Below the pieces are notes generated by a model. That model was not told the DNA's origin, did not search any database, and saw only the letters and a list, made by a program, of their open reading frames with translations. DNA of 64,000 bases from Lachnospiraceae bacterium (GTDB taxonomy: Bacteria > Bacillota > Clostridia > Lachnospirales > Lachnospiraceae). Where the stretch lies: NCBI GenBank assembly GCA_021769135.1, contig JAETTM010000034.1, forward strand, positions 1 through 64,000, written 5' to 3'. The stretch's first letter is position 1; every line of letters starts with the position of its first letter. The position numbers were made by a program, and so were the translations under genes. Shown piece by piece: positions 24,602-33,440 of this stretch.

Positions 24602-25222
24602 TTATTTCCTGTCTTTCCTGAAATCCCGCCTCTTCCTGACGCTGTAGCCAAATGTTCCGATTTTTCTGCCCAGCGACATATAAGTGCCATGGGTATACAC
24701 GATAGGATGCGCATCCTCCAGATGGAATTTATTTTTTCCGTCCATGTATTTTTCATCCGCATGCACAGCGGCAACCTGAGCGATGAACATATCATGGCTC
24801 CCCAGGCTTTTTACCTCTTTTACAATACACTCGATGTTTACTGGGCTTTCTTTAATCAGCGGGGCTTTTACAATATCCGCCTTAACCGGCGTCAAATGCA
24901 TATTTTTAAATTTGTCCGTATCGCGTCCGCTGGCCACACCGCAGTAATCCGTGGCATAGGCCAACTCTTCTGTGGTCAGATTAATTACAAATTCTCCTGT
25001 CTCTCTTATCATTTGGTAAGAATATCGCTCCGGCCGCACGGAAATAGAAACCATTGGCGGGTCGCTGCATATAGTTCCTGCCCACGCTACCGTAAGCACA
25101 TTTATCTTCCCTCCCCTATCCGCCGTACTTACCAAGACAACCGGCAGGGGATAAAGCATGTTTCCCGGCTTCCAGCTTTGTTTTCCCATTTTTTCCCTCG
25201 CTTCTGCGTTATTTCCCCTCAA
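24602..25222 (-). CDS. Flavin reductase-like domain protein
   Basis: This FMN-binding split-barrel protein of up to 206 residues reads GNMLYPLPVVLVSTADRGG, VAWAGTICSDPPMVSISVRP and EFVINLTTEELAYATDYCGV. The family includes flavin reductases and the flavoprotein subunits of multicomponent oxidases. The annotated ATG at 25222 overlaps the stop of the preceding gene (ATGA), but MGKQSWKPGNM at 25189, behind GCGAGGGAAAA, fits family length better. It is convergent with the polymerase gene. Confidence 0.85.
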   Translation of the reverse strand: MRGNNAEAREKMGKQSWKPGNMLYPLPVVLVSTADRGGKINVLTVAWAGTICSDPPMVSISVRPERYSYQMIRETGEFVINLTTEELAYATDYCGVASGRDTDKFKNMHLTPVKADIVKAPLIKESPVNIECIVKEVKSLGSHDMFIAQVAAVHADEKYMDGKNKFHLEDAHPIVYTHGTYMSLGRKIGTFGYSVRKRRDFRKDRK

Positions 25223-25965
25223 AACACCCCGGCTAAATGGAGAATCAACATGGCTAAATTCACAATTGCCACTATCAGCGTCAAAATACTTACAGCCTTG
25301 GTTCCTTTGCCTTTCCCGGCAAGGTCCTGCTGCCCTCCAAGCACTGCCTGTATCTGTTTCCCTAATTCTTCTGTGGTAGCCGCCTGCACATTCCGGTAAA
25401 CCTTTACGTTTTCTCTGTGCACAAAATCATCGGACTGACGGAACAAATCCTCCAGCCTTTTCATATTCTCCGCAGATATCGCCTTCAATTCTTCCAGCAT
25501 CCTCTGTGCGCTTTCATCCTCTCCGTCATCCAGCGAATTGTCCTCTGTTTCCTTCAGCTTGGCTATACATTCTTCCGTCATCCGGTTTAACTGTACATTG
25601 CCTTCTTCCGCCGTCCGTTTCAACTGGGCACTGCCTTCTTCCGCCAGCCGCTCCAGCTGCACGCCCCCTTTTTCTGTCAGCTGCTCTATCTTCCCGCTGC
25701 CTGTTTCCACCAGCTGTCCGATTTGCCTGCCGTTTTCCTCCAGAGATAATTTTAGCTGTTCATTTACTGCCTCTATCAATTCCTTCAGTTTCTGTTCATT
25801 CTCCGCATTCCGCAAATTCAGCTTGCGCATCTCCTTAATGCAGGCGTTATATTCCGCCGCTTGAGCTTCCAGCCTTTCTATTTGCGCCGCATCCGCGGCC
25901 GCATTTGCACGTATTGCTTCCTGCGCCCCCAATTTCTGCGCAATTTTATCCATAAAATTATCCAT
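25219..25965 (-). CDS. Coiled-coil protein with C-terminal membrane anchor
   Basis: This 248-residue protein is not recognised as a named family. Residues 15-150 are rich in heptads and contain a degenerate repeat of about 12 residues (EKGGVQLERLAEEGSAQLKR and similar, four or five units). The last 25 residues, SILTLIVAIVNLAMLILHLA, form one membrane helix. Such tail-anchored coiled-coil proteins often organise envelope complexes. It overlaps the flavin reductase gene by 4 bp. Its leader carries a degenerate AAAAGTGCAGAAATGAGGAG block related to the pseudoknot leaders. Confidence 0.7.
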   Translation of the reverse strand: MDNFMDKIAQKLGAQEAIRANAAADAAQIERLEAQAAEYNACIKEMRKLNLRNAENEQKLKELIEAVNEQLKLSLEENGRQIGQLVETGSGKIEQLTEKGGVQLERLAEEGSAQLKRTAEEGNVQLNRMTEECIAKLKETEDNSLDDGEDESAQRMLEELKAISAENMKRLEDLFRQSDDFVHRENVKVYRNVQAATTEELGKQIQAVLGGQQDLAGKGKGTKAVSILTLIVAIVNLAMLILHLAGVF

Positions 25966-26199
25966 CTGTCCTCCTCATTTCTGCACTTTTCGCCAACACC
26001 TTTGCCAGTTGCATATCCCAGCAGCTATTCCTGGCAGACTACTATTAACCATCTTATCATCTTTCCCTCCGTTTTACAACTGTTCCCAACTTTTTGTGCA
26101 ATTTGACGTTTTTTTAATTGACGTATTCTCGTTTTTTGTAAATATTAACGTTATCTTTACATCTTGTTCACAATTTGTTCATATTTGATTGCTATACTA

Positions 26200-26440
26200 A
26201 ATTTATCGAAAACGAGAGATAACGTAATGTTTTTCATTACACATATAGATAAATTTTTTCATAATAGCCCAGATGCCGAAAGGTGTCTGGGCACTCCTCA
26301 TTGCGGATTGCGCCAGAAGAATTTTTGTGCAATATGCCAAGGGCTTTTGATATGACGGGAAAGCTTTTGCCATCCGGATTCTATAAGGAAACAAAAAACC
26401 GGTACGCCAACCCGTAGGTTTTTATACCGGCTTTTTCATT
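26200..26440 (+). ncRNA. Candidate structured RNA (unassigned)
   Basis: The gap 25966-26461 contains no gene. On the plus strand a -10-like TATACT (26193-26198) is followed by an 11-bp stem capped by GAAA: GCCCAGATGCC (26268-26278) with GGTGTCTGGGC (26283-26293). Further possible pairings, CATTGC with GCAAT, and a purine-rich region follow, and the segment ends in a hairpin terminator at 26398-26431. I cannot match it to a known RNA class. The -35 is poor and the terminator also serves the opposite gene. Confidence 0.35.
26391..26431. terminator. Bidirectional terminator after the alarmone synthetase gene
   Basis: CCGGTA (26399-26404) and TACCGG (26425-26430) with internal pairings form a hairpin flanked by A6 on one side and T5 on the other. 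It can therefore stop transcription from either strand. Confidence 0.75.
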
Positions 26441-26461
26441 TTAATTTTGCTGGCGGACTCC

Positions 26462-27106
26462 CTATGTCCGTATTCCTTCGCTGGAGCTATGTACTTCCCT
26501 GTTCAAGGAAAGCATTCTTTCATCCAGTTCCGATGACATCCTGGCGCATTCAATCAATTCTTCCCTGATATGATCGGGCGCATTGCCTTCGAATTTATAA
26601 TGGATTTTGTGTTCCAGGCTGGCCCAAAAATCCATCGCTACTGTCCTTATCTGTATTTCCACCTTGGTATCCACGATTCTGTCCGACAGATACACCGGTA
26701 CGGTTACCAGCATATGATAACTCCTGTATCCGCTCGCTTTGGGGCTGACAATGTAATCCTTTACCGAAATAACCCTGATATCGCTTTGATCCCGTATCAT
26801 TTCCGCTATTTCGTATATGTCAGAGGTAAACGAACATATTACCCTAATGCCAGCTATATCGTTCACATATTTTACCATATTCTCTATGGTGGATTCATAG
26901 CCGTTCCTCTTCAGCTTCTTTACAATACTTTCCGATGTCTTAATCCTCGACTTAATATGCTCAATAGGGTTATATTGATGCACATGTTGGAATTCATCAT
27001 TTAAAATTTCCAGTTTGGTAGAGATTTGCTTTAATGCCGAATTATAAATCAGTATGACCTCTTTCCAATTATCCACATCACTGTCACGTTCTATTTTCAA
27101 TTCCAT
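26462..27106 (-). CDS. Small alarmone synthetase (RelP/RelQ-like GTP pyrophosphokinase)
   Basis: This single-domain (p)ppGpp synthetase has 214 residues from MELKIERDSDV at 27106, chosen because GGGGCAGGAAG lies just upstream; an ORF extension to 27208 has no ribosome site. Synthetase motifs are IKTSESIVKKLKRNG, DIAGIRVICSFTSDIY, the GTP-binding KASGYRSYHMLVTVP and VEIQIRTVAMDFWASLEHK. No hydrolase, TGS or ACT domain is present. It makes pppGpp/ppGpp from GTP/GDP and ATP under envelope or other stress. Confidence 0.92.
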   Translation of the reverse strand: MELKIERDSDVDNWKEVILIYNSALKQISTKLEILNDEFQHVHQYNPIEHIKSRIKTSESIVKKLKRNGYESTIENMVKYVNDIAGIRVICSFTSDIYEIAEMIRDQSDIRVISVKDYIVSPKASGYRSYHMLVTVPVYLSDRIVDTKVEIQIRTVAMDFWASLEHKIHYKFEGNAPDHIREELIECARMSSELDERMLSLNREVHSSSEGIRT

Positions 27107-27450
27107 ATACTTCCTGCCCCTTATCCATCGCTCACAGCATTCCCCGTTCACCCCTTCACCTTTTTTGAAATGCCGCCATCGATGTAATATAATGTCTTTT
27201 GGCATCAATCTTCTTGAGAAAATCGATAGCTTTCTATGCTTTGGTGTAATGCATAACTTTATGCCATCAATTCCCGAATAAATTGATGACTTGTTATATC
27301 GTATATTATATCATACTTTTCCTGAAATGTGCATTATTCACAAATCTTTTATTATTTTTTAATCAGCTTTCCAGACACGCGCCTTACATGTATATGCACA
27401 GGGAAAAATAATATGCTATAATATATAAAAACAAAAAGGAGTTCTTATAT
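27107..27450. other. Intergenic region between divergent genes
   Basis: This gap lies between the alarmone synthetase and the 88-residue plus-strand gene. It contains several related ATTGATGNCA words, for example at about 27180-27290, and a minus-strand TATAAT-type box near 27305. I see no further gene or clear RNA element. Confidence 0.5.
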
Positions 27451-27717
27451 ATGTTTCGGCTATGGGCAAAAATCATAAAGGATAACCGTTTAATAAAAGA
27501 TACTGTCATTTGTGACAGCAGCGATGACACCAGGACGCATAAAGTATTCCATGCCCTGGATGAAATCGTCTATCAGTTCGACTTGGGAAAACCTATTTGG
27601 CTGGATGCCACCATTAATGAATTCAAAAAACATGACAAGGCGCGGTTCTTTCAGGACAATTTCATGGAAACAATAGATTTTGATTTTCTGGAAATTCACG
27701 TGATTGAAGAGGACTAG
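27451..27717 (+). CDS. Small conserved-looking hypothetical protein
   Basis: The 88-residue acidic protein starts MFRLWAKIIKDNRLIKD and continues TRTHKVFHALDEIVYQFD, PIWLDATINEFKKHDKARF and DFDFLEIHVIEED. No family is recognised. The AAAAAGGAGTTC ribosome site, the promoter-like TATGCTATAATATA upstream and the protein-like composition support it as real. It has no membrane segment or signal peptide. It is monocistronic, diverging from the alarmone synthetase and followed by the hemolysin III gene 200 bp later. Confidence 0.75.
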   Translation: MFRLWAKIIKDNRLIKDTVICDSSDDTRTHKVFHALDEIVYQFDLGKPIWLDATINEFKKHDKARFFQDNFMETIDFDFLEIHVIEED

Positions 27718-27917
27718 CCATTCCTTCCATTCATCTTAAACAGGCAATCGCAAAATCCACGGGAAAATTCATTCCTATGCAAATCTGCATATTTTTATTG
27801 ACACGCCATACACTATAGTGTAGTATTATAACATATAATATGTAGTTTTCATTACTATATGTAATAGCTTATGTATACACGTTATGCATTGTTGGATGTT
27901 ATAAATGGAGGTAGAAT

Positions 27918-28568
27918 ATGCAGATTACAATTCGTGAACCCGGAAGTGCGATTACACATTTTATCGGTATGATGATGGCCCTTATCGCAGCCATTCCTTT
28001 ATTGGTGAAAACGGCTATGGAAGCCGATGCGGTCAGCTTAGCTTCCATGGCAGTCTTCATACTCAGTATGGTTTTGCTTTATGGTGCCAGTGCCGCCTAT
28101 CATTCCATCAACGTTTCCCAAAAAATAATAACCGTTTTCCGCAAGATTGACCATATGATGATTTTCGTCCTCATCGCCGGCTCCTACACGCCGGTATGTC
28201 TCATCGTATTGGGAGGGGAGTTAGGCTATACTCTATTGACTGTAGTATGGGGTATCGCCATCGCCGGAATGGCCATCAAAGCTTTTTGGATTACATGCCC
28301 TAAATGGTTCTCTTCCGTCATTTATATCGCTATGGGGTGGGTATGCCTGGCGGTCTTCGGCCCTTTATGGCACACTTTGCCTGCCACCGCCTTTTTATGG
28401 CTTCTGGCCGGAGGAATCATTTACACCGCAGGAGGCATCATCTATGCCCTGAAGCTCCCCCTTTTCAACTCCAGGCATGCCAACTTCGGCTCCCACGAAA
28501 TTTTCCACCTCTTTGTCATGGGAGGAAGCATCTGCCACTTCATTTTTATGTACTTATATGTGGCATAG
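27918..28568 (+). CDS. Hemolysin III/PAQR-family membrane protein
   Basis: This 216-residue seven-helix protein reads EPGSAITHFIGMMMALIAA, then SAAYHSINV, FRKIDHMMIFVLIAGSYTPV and SHEIFHLFVMGGSICHF. These hold the conserved Ser/His/Asp/His residues that bind zinc in the PAQR/alkaline ceramidase superfamily. Bacterial members are called hemolysin III but mostly act in membrane or lipid homeostasis. The start is supported by GGAGGTAGAAT. It is followed by a repeat-derived sequence at 28567. Confidence 0.9.
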   Translation: MQITIREPGSAITHFIGMMMALIAAIPLLVKTAMEADAVSLASMAVFILSMVLLYGASAAYHSINVSQKIITVFRKIDHMMIFVLIAGSYTPVCLIVLGGELGYTLLTVVWGIAIAGMAIKAFWITCPKWFSSVIYIAMGWVCLAVFGPLWHTLPATAFLWLLAGGIIYTAGGIIYALKLPLFNSRHANFGSHEIFHLFVMGGSICHFIFMYLYVA

Positions 28569-28611
28569 TCCAAGGCCCCGCCTTTGGAACATCGGACTTG
28601 AAGCGCCCCAG
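28567..28611. repeat. Repeat related to the CCCCGCC family
   Basis: AGTCCAAGGCCCCGCC followed by CTTGAAGCGCCCCA matches the layout of the repeat at 37984-38034 but lacks its GCGGGG arm. It begins at the hemolysin III stop codon. Confidence 0.4.
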
Positions 28612-28732
28612 GAACAGGGTATTCCTGCCCGCGAAAAAATTGAAACGGAAGAATAGCTATGATGCTCCCGGCTTCACGCTATTCCTCCGCCCGATTTAAT
28701 TCTATCCTGAAACTTGCCAAAACGCCTCAGCC

Positions 28733-29749
28733 CTACTCTTCATATCCATTCGGGTTATTGCTCTGCCATCTCCAGGAATCCTCGCACATTTCTTTAATCC
28801 CGTTTTCGGCCACCCAGCCCAGCTCTTCTTTTGCCTTAGACGCATCGGAATAGCAGGCAGCGATATCGCCCGGCCTTCTGGGCTTAATCGTATAGGGGAT
28901 CTTCACCCCGGTAGCCGCTTCAAAATTCTTTACAATATCCAATACGCTATATCCTGTGCCTGTACCCAAGTTATAGATGCAAAGCCCTGCTTTTTCTTCA
29001 ATCTTCTTCAGCGCCTTCACATGGCCTTTGGCCAAATCCACCACATGGATATAATCCCTTACGCCCGTTCCGTCCGGCGTATCATAATCATTCCCGAACA
29101 CGCCCAACTCTTTTAGCTTGCCCACTGCCACCTGGGTAATATAAGGCATCAGGTTATTGGGAATGCCGTTGGGATTCTCCCCGATAGTTCCGCTTTTATG
29201 TGCGCCAATGGGATTGAAATAGCGCAAAAGAATTACATTCCATTCCGGATCTGCCTTTTGCATATCCATCAGAATCTGTTCCAGCATGGATTTCGTCCAG
29301 CCATAAGGGTTCGTGCATTGTCCTTTCGGGCATTCCTCCGTAATCGGAATAACCGCCGGATCGCCATATACCGTTGCCGAGGAAGAGAATATAATGTTCT
29401 TTGCCCCGTGTTTCCTCATCACATCCACCAGAGTCAACGTTCCTGCTATATTATTTTCATAGTATTCCCAAGGCTTTGCAACCGATTCCCCCACTGCCTT
29501 CAGCCCTGCGAAATGGATGCAGGAATCAATCTTTTCTTTTGCAAAAATATCTTCCAACGCTTCCCTGTCCAAAATATCCGTTTTGTAGAACGGAACCGTT
29601 TTGCCGGTAATCTTCTCCACCCGCTCCAAAGACTTCTCGCTGGAATTGCTCAAATTGTCCAGAACAACCACATCGTATCCTGCATTCTGTAACTCCACCA
29701 CCGTATGGCTTCCAATATATCCTGCTCCTCCTGTTACTAAAATCGCCAT
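28733..29749 (-). CDS. galE: UDP-glucose 4-epimerase
   Basis: This 338-residue SDR-family enzyme interconverts UDP-glucose and UDP-galactose. The NAD Rossmann motif is [11 protein letters not shown] at the N-terminus, and the catalytic pair lies in [14 protein letters not shown] with the upstream serine in [12 protein letters not shown]. The start MAILVTGG at 29749 is supported by GAGGAGAAAA; the ATG 12 nt earlier sits inside the leader motif. It is transcribed from its own promoter through a pseudoknot-like leader. The next gene upstream also makes a UDP-sugar and has the same leader type. Confidence 0.96.
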   Translation of the reverse strand: MAILVTGGAGYIGSHTVVELQNAGYDVVVLDNLSNSSEKSLERVEKITGKTVPFYKTDILDREALEDIFAKEKIDSCIHFAGLKAVGESVAKPWEYYENNIAGTLTLVDVMRKHGAKNIIFSSSATVYGDPAVIPITEECPKGQCTNPYGWTKSMLEQILMDMQKADPEWNVILLRYFNPIGAHKSGTIGENPNGIPNNLMPYITQVAVGKLKELGVFGNDYDTPDGTGVRDYIHVVDLAKGHVKALKKIEEKAGLCIYNLGTGTGYSVLDIVKNFEAATGVKIPYTIKPRRPGDIAACYSDASKAKEELGWVAENGIKEMCEDSWRWQSNNPNGYEE

Positions 29750-29755
29750 TTTTCT

Positions 29756-29832
29756 CCTCATTTCTGCGCTGCTTTTTCCTGAAGCTTTTTAAGCTTATCC
29801 GGTTTGTGGATACAGCGCCGACACAAACCTGG
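29756..29832 (-). promoter_or_regulatory. Pseudoknot leader motif, copy 3 (galE)
   Basis: Stem A pairs GGTTTGTG with CACAAACC. Stem B pairs GCGCTGT in the loop with GCAGCGC just before AGAAATGAGG. Between them is an extra AAGCTT/AAGCTT hairpin. Stem B differs from copies 1 and 2 at several positions on both strands yet stays paired. Confidence 0.75.
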
Positions 29833-29891
29833 AAATCATGTTTCAGTTACCCTTTTTCATTCATTAGTCTACTCCAGTACCACAATTTTTC

Positions 29892-29920
29892 AATACAATA
29901 ATGTTGCACATGGCTGTCAA
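29892..29920 (-). promoter_or_regulatory. Promoter of galE
   Basis: Minus-strand -35 TTGACA (29915-29920), 17-bp spacer, -10 TGTATT (29892-29897). Confidence 0.8.
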
Positions 29921-29934
29921 AATGTTAACTGCTG

Positions 29935-31158
29935 TCACAGCTCTATCCCATTTTTCTTGCAGAGTTCGCGGGCAGTCTCTACGGAATCGATTCCGGTTGC
30001 ATTTTTGATAGGGGCAAATTCCCTGTTCCTGTCCACTTCGTATGCGAGACAGTTGTCCACCTGATGGATCATGTCCAGCACCAGGGTTTCATATTTATAT
30101 CCGTTTGGCGTTTCCGGCTCCACATATTTCCCTTCGCCATCCATATAGGGAATCTGCTTTTCCACTACATGGAGCGGCAGCTGCCTGTCCATAATTTCTT
30201 CCAGTTCCTGCGTCTTAAAAATATAATTCAGGATTACGCCAAAATCATAGGCAGGGCTTCCATCCGCATTTTTTGCCTCTTTCATTTCATCCGTCAATTC
30301 ATAATACTCCACAATGGACGGCCTGCCATCTTCCAGGCAGAGAGCCCCCACCCTTTCATCCGGACTGTTTTTCTTCACCACTTTAGCCCCTGCCACACAC
30401 CCATTGGCCACGGTAGCACCGATGAAGCAGGGATCGGCAATGCGCTGGAGCACGTTATCCACAGCAAAAACGTTCAGCCATTCGATGTCTCCGTTCCTTA
30501 CAATATCCAAGAGCCCGCACTTGTTCATTGAAGAAAACCATCCCCCGTTTCCGTTAGGGGATGTGGAAACCTTCCACTTTTCTTCCATGTATACTTTCCC
30601 GTCATAATCCGAAGCGGGTACCACATCCTGGATAAAAAAACTCACATAGTCCTTGCTGTAGCCGAAATAATCCTTTTCTTCAAAAAATTTTACCGTCATA
30701 TCGTGATTTTTATCGCTTGTCATGATGAATAAATGCACCCATGCCCCGGCCTGCCTTACCACATCCAGCATATTTTCTATAATTCTTTGGAAAATATAGA
30801 CCGGCCTGGTAATCCCGATATCAAACATTCCCTTCGGGCACTCCGAACCCAGCCGGGTTCCCATCCCTCCTGCCAAAAGGACGGCGCCGATTCTTCCCTT
30901 ACGTATCTCTTCGATTCCCACCTCCGTGTACTCTTTCCTGTGCTTTTCGATTTCCGGCATCTGCATAGCTGCCAGAGGGGCGATTTTGCCTTTTTGATTA
31001 GTCGTATTTTCCTTGCAGTATTGCAATACCCCGAAATCCAGCTCCGCTATCTGTTCCAGCAGCGCTTCCTTCTTTTCCTCCGGCAATTCCTCATAATACT
31101 TCAGCACATGCAGCTGGCCGTACTTCTCCAGCTTCCCATACGCTTCCTCGTAGTTCAT
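29935..31158 (-). CDS. UDP-N-acetylhexosamine/UDP-glucose pyrophosphorylase, UAP1-like
   Basis: This 407-residue UDPGP-family (eukaryotic-type) uridylyltransferase has the nucleotide-binding loop AVLLAGGMGTRLG then SECPKGMFDIG. Other signatures are FIMTSDKNHDMTVKFFEE, NGNGGWFSSM, LNVFAVDNVLQRIADP and the substrate-contact region near the C-terminus. It joins UTP with a sugar-1-phosphate, most likely GlcNAc-1-P or GalNAc-1-P, to form the UDP-sugar. The start MNYEEAYGK at 31158 follows GAGGGTAAAA. It lies directly upstream of galE, which has its own promoter. Confidence 0.88.
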   Translation of the reverse strand: MNYEEAYGKLEKYGQLHVLKYYEELPEEKKEALLEQIAELDFGVLQYCKENTTNQKGKIAPLAAMQMPEIEKHRKEYTEVGIEEIRKGRIGAVLLAGGMGTRLGSECPKGMFDIGITRPVYIFQRIIENMLDVVRQAGAWVHLFIMTSDKNHDMTVKFFEEKDYFGYSKDYVSFFIQDVVPASDYDGKVYMEEKWKVSTSPNGNGGWFSSMNKCGLLDIVRNGDIEWLNVFAVDNVLQRIADPCFIGATVANGCVAGAKVVKKNSPDERVGALCLEDGRPSIVEYYELTDEMKEAKNADGSPAYDFGVILNYIFKTQELEEIMDRQLPLHVVEKQIPYMDGEGKYVEPETPNGYKYETLVLDMIHQVDNCLAYEVDRNREFAPIKNATGIDSVETARELCKKNGIEL

Positions 31159-31164
31159 TTTTAC

Positions 31165-31250
31165 CCTCATTTCTGCACGGCTTTTCTATTGTAGCTTTTC
31201 CGGGGCATGCCCTCATGCCCTGTCTGCGGATGCCGTGCGGACACAAACTC
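31165..31250 (-). promoter_or_regulatory. Pseudoknot leader motif, copy 4 (UAP1-like gene)
   Basis: Stem A pairs GTTTGTG with CGCAGAC (one wobble added). Stem B pairs GCACGGC with GCCGTGC. The connecting segment carries an extra GGGCATG/CATGCCC hairpin. AGAAATGAGG follows. Confidence 0.75.
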
Positions 31251-31449
31251 AAGACTGAAAATTTTAATCTTCAATCTTTCACTTCAAAATATATTTTTTC
31301 ATCCGAAAACTATACTATCTGTATCATAGCAAATTATTGGGTAAAATGCAATCAAATAACAGGGCTGGCGCATACAATAATATACGTAATATTAAAAAAC
31401 CTTATTGCCCGCAATTCCGGGCTGATTCGGCAAAGGAGCAAAGAATTAT

Positions 31450-32610
31450 ATGATAATATATGTGGTACGGCCAGGGGATACCATCGATTCGATTGCCTCT
31501 TCCTATGGCATCGGTACAGATTCCATTATTTACAATAACCAGCTGTCCTATCCCTATCGGCTGGCGATAGGACAGGCGCTGCTGCTTACGGCAAATGAAT
31601 ATAATGGGGAAGGCCAGGAAGAAAAAAGGACTATTGTATCCGGAGGCTATGCCTATCCTTTCATCCGGCGCTTCACTCTTACGGAAACGCTCCCCTATCT
31701 TACGGATTTATTCGTTTTTTCCTATGGCTTTACTACGGAAGGCGAATTGATTCCGCCAGCCCTGGACGACACATGGATGATAGATTTGGCCCTAGCAAAC
31801 GATACGCGGCCTATCCTTACCCTGACCCCCTTCGGGGAAGATGGGAAATTCAGCAATTATTTAATCAACGTCCTCGTCAATAATCTTTCCGTACAGGAAA
31901 ACCTCATCAGCAATCTGCTGGAAACTGTGGCGGGGAAAAATTACGGCGGTATCGATATCGATTTTGAATATATCCTGGCGGAGGACAGAATATCTTTTGC
32001 CCAATTCGTCACCCGGGTGCGCATAGCCGCCAATGAAGCGGGGTATCCCGTATCGGTAGCCCTGGCCCCGAAAACCTCCGATAACCAGCCTGGGCTTCTC
32101 TATGGCGGAAAAGACTACCGTCTCCTGGGAGAAGCCGCCAACCATGTTCTGCTCATGACCTATGAATGGGGGTATACCTATGGGCCGCCCATGGCTGTAG
32201 CCCCTATCAATAAAGTACGGGAAGTGGTGGAATATGCCCTCACCCGCATCCCGGCAGAAAAAATCAACCTGGGAATTCCAAATTACGGCTACGACTGGCC
32301 CCTCCCTTATGAAAAGGGCGTTACTGCCGCAAGCACTATCAGCAATACCCAGGCCATAGAAATTGCCATTGCCCACAGCGCCGTTATAGAATTCGACCAG
32401 GTGTCCATGTCTCCCCATTTCACCTATGATCAGGACGGCGTCCTGCATGAAGTATGGTTTGAAGATGTGCGCAGCTTGAACGAAAAATTTTCCCTAATTC
32501 AAGAATATGGGCTGCGGGGGGCCGGATATTGGCAGATTATGAATCTGTTCCGGGCCAACTGGCTTCTTTTAGCTGACAGATTTTACATTTCCCCGCCAGA
32601 CTATATCTAG
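31450..32610 (+). CDS. LysM-GH18 glycosidase (SleL/YaaH-like)
   Basis: This 386-residue protein has one LysM domain at residues 1-47 (IYVVRPGDTIDSIASSYGI) and a GH18 barrel from about 60. The catalytic DxxDxE motif is intact in NYGGIDIDFEY. YGG, ALAPK and HVLLMTYEWGYTYGPP are also typical. There is no signal peptide, as in spore cortex-fragment N-acetylglucosaminidase SleL/YaaH. That enzyme cleaves cortical peptidoglycan during germination, so a spore role is likely. It diverges from the UDP-sugar pyrophosphorylase gene. Confidence 0.9.
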   Translation: MIIYVVRPGDTIDSIASSYGIGTDSIIYNNQLSYPYRLAIGQALLLTANEYNGEGQEEKRTIVSGGYAYPFIRRFTLTETLPYLTDLFVFSYGFTTEGELIPPALDDTWMIDLALANDTRPILTLTPFGEDGKFSNYLINVLVNNLSVQENLISNLLETVAGKNYGGIDIDFEYILAEDRISFAQFVTRVRIAANEAGYPVSVALAPKTSDNQPGLLYGGKDYRLLGEAANHVLLMTYEWGYTYGPPMAVAPINKVREVVEYALTRIPAEKINLGIPNYGYDWPLPYEKGVTAASTISNTQAIEIAIAHSAVIEFDQVSMSPHFTYDQDGVLHEVWFEDVRSLNEKFSLIQEYGLRGAGYWQIMNLFRANWLLLADRFYISPPDYI

Positions 32611-32671
32611 TACGGAGTACTAGCCGGTACCTTTTGCCCCTTTCCAGCCGCCATATCCCGGCCAGCCCCTG

Positions 32672-33367
32672 CTATATCTCTTCAGCGGGTTCTTCCTCCT
32701 GGAGCCTCAAGCCCGCTGTACTTGTCACCGGAAGGGAAAAAACAATGGATTTAGCCTTGCTGTTCATACCGGCCTGCTCCATAATCGCTTTCATAATTTC
32801 ATTTTTTCCTTTTGATTTGGTAACGATAAATATCATTTCCTTCTCCGCAGCAATGGATACGCCCAAAAACTGTTCCGCCTTTTCCATTCCCGTGCCCTTG
32901 GCATGGATTACCGTACCGCCTCCCGCACCTTTTTCCCTCGCCGCATCCATCACGATATTGCTATAGCCCTGGTTCAAGATAACTATAATTAATTCGTACT
33001 CCGTTTCCTTCAATACGGTTTCCTCCTCTTTTTCAAAATTCTGCCCGTCTGTAAGGAACTGAAGGGCTTTCTTTCCCCCGATGCTGGAAAACGGGATGAT
33101 AAATGCGATTCCCGTTCCCGGCACATCAATATGCATTTTTTTCTGCAGCCCCCGCTTCAGGCGGCGCCACGTTTCCCTTGTCACCGCAGCCGCCATAACC
33201 GCCTTTTCCGTGGCCTCAAGCCCAAAATAGTCCAGCATATCGCTGTTGGCCGTTCCCTCCCCCAAAGTGCTCAAAATAATCGACAAATCGTTTCCTTTAT
33301 AAAATGACAGCATTTTAGAACCGATGCTTCTGTTGGTAATCGTTATCATCATATATATTTTACTCAT
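32672..33367 (-). CDS. PII-like regulatory protein paired with DUF1538
   Basis: This 231-residue protein appears to consist of two PII-like ferredoxin-fold halves. The second half reads YELIIVILNQGYSNIVMDAA, GAGGGTVIHAKGT and AEKEMIFIVTKSKGKNEIMKAI, which matches the P-II pattern (T-loop region after GGGTV). P-II proteins bind nucleotides and 2-oxoglutarate and regulate transporters or enzymes. It follows the DUF1538 membrane protein by 74 bp in the citrate synthase operon, so it probably gates that membrane protein. Confidence 0.82.
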   Translation of the reverse strand: MSKIYMMITITNRSIGSKMLSFYKGNDLSIILSTLGEGTANSDMLDYFGLEATEKAVMAAAVTRETWRRLKRGLQKKMHIDVPGTGIAFIIPFSSIGGKKALQFLTDGQNFEKEEETVLKETEYELIIVILNQGYSNIVMDAAREKGAGGGTVIHAKGTGMEKAEQFLGVSIAAEKEMIFIVTKSKGKNEIMKAIMEQAGMNSKAKSIVFSLPVTSTAGLRLQEEEPAEEI

Positions 33368-33440
33368 ACTAACCTCCTTGTTTACCGCATCCCTGGCATA
33401 TTGGGCCCCTGGCTCAAATTACCTTTCTCGCATGCCTTCC

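Noticed and set aside
26268-26293. 3' part of a ZTP riboswitch
   Set aside because: GGTGTCTGGGC resembles it, but the 5' domain is absent and the segment instead forms a simple tetraloop hairpin.
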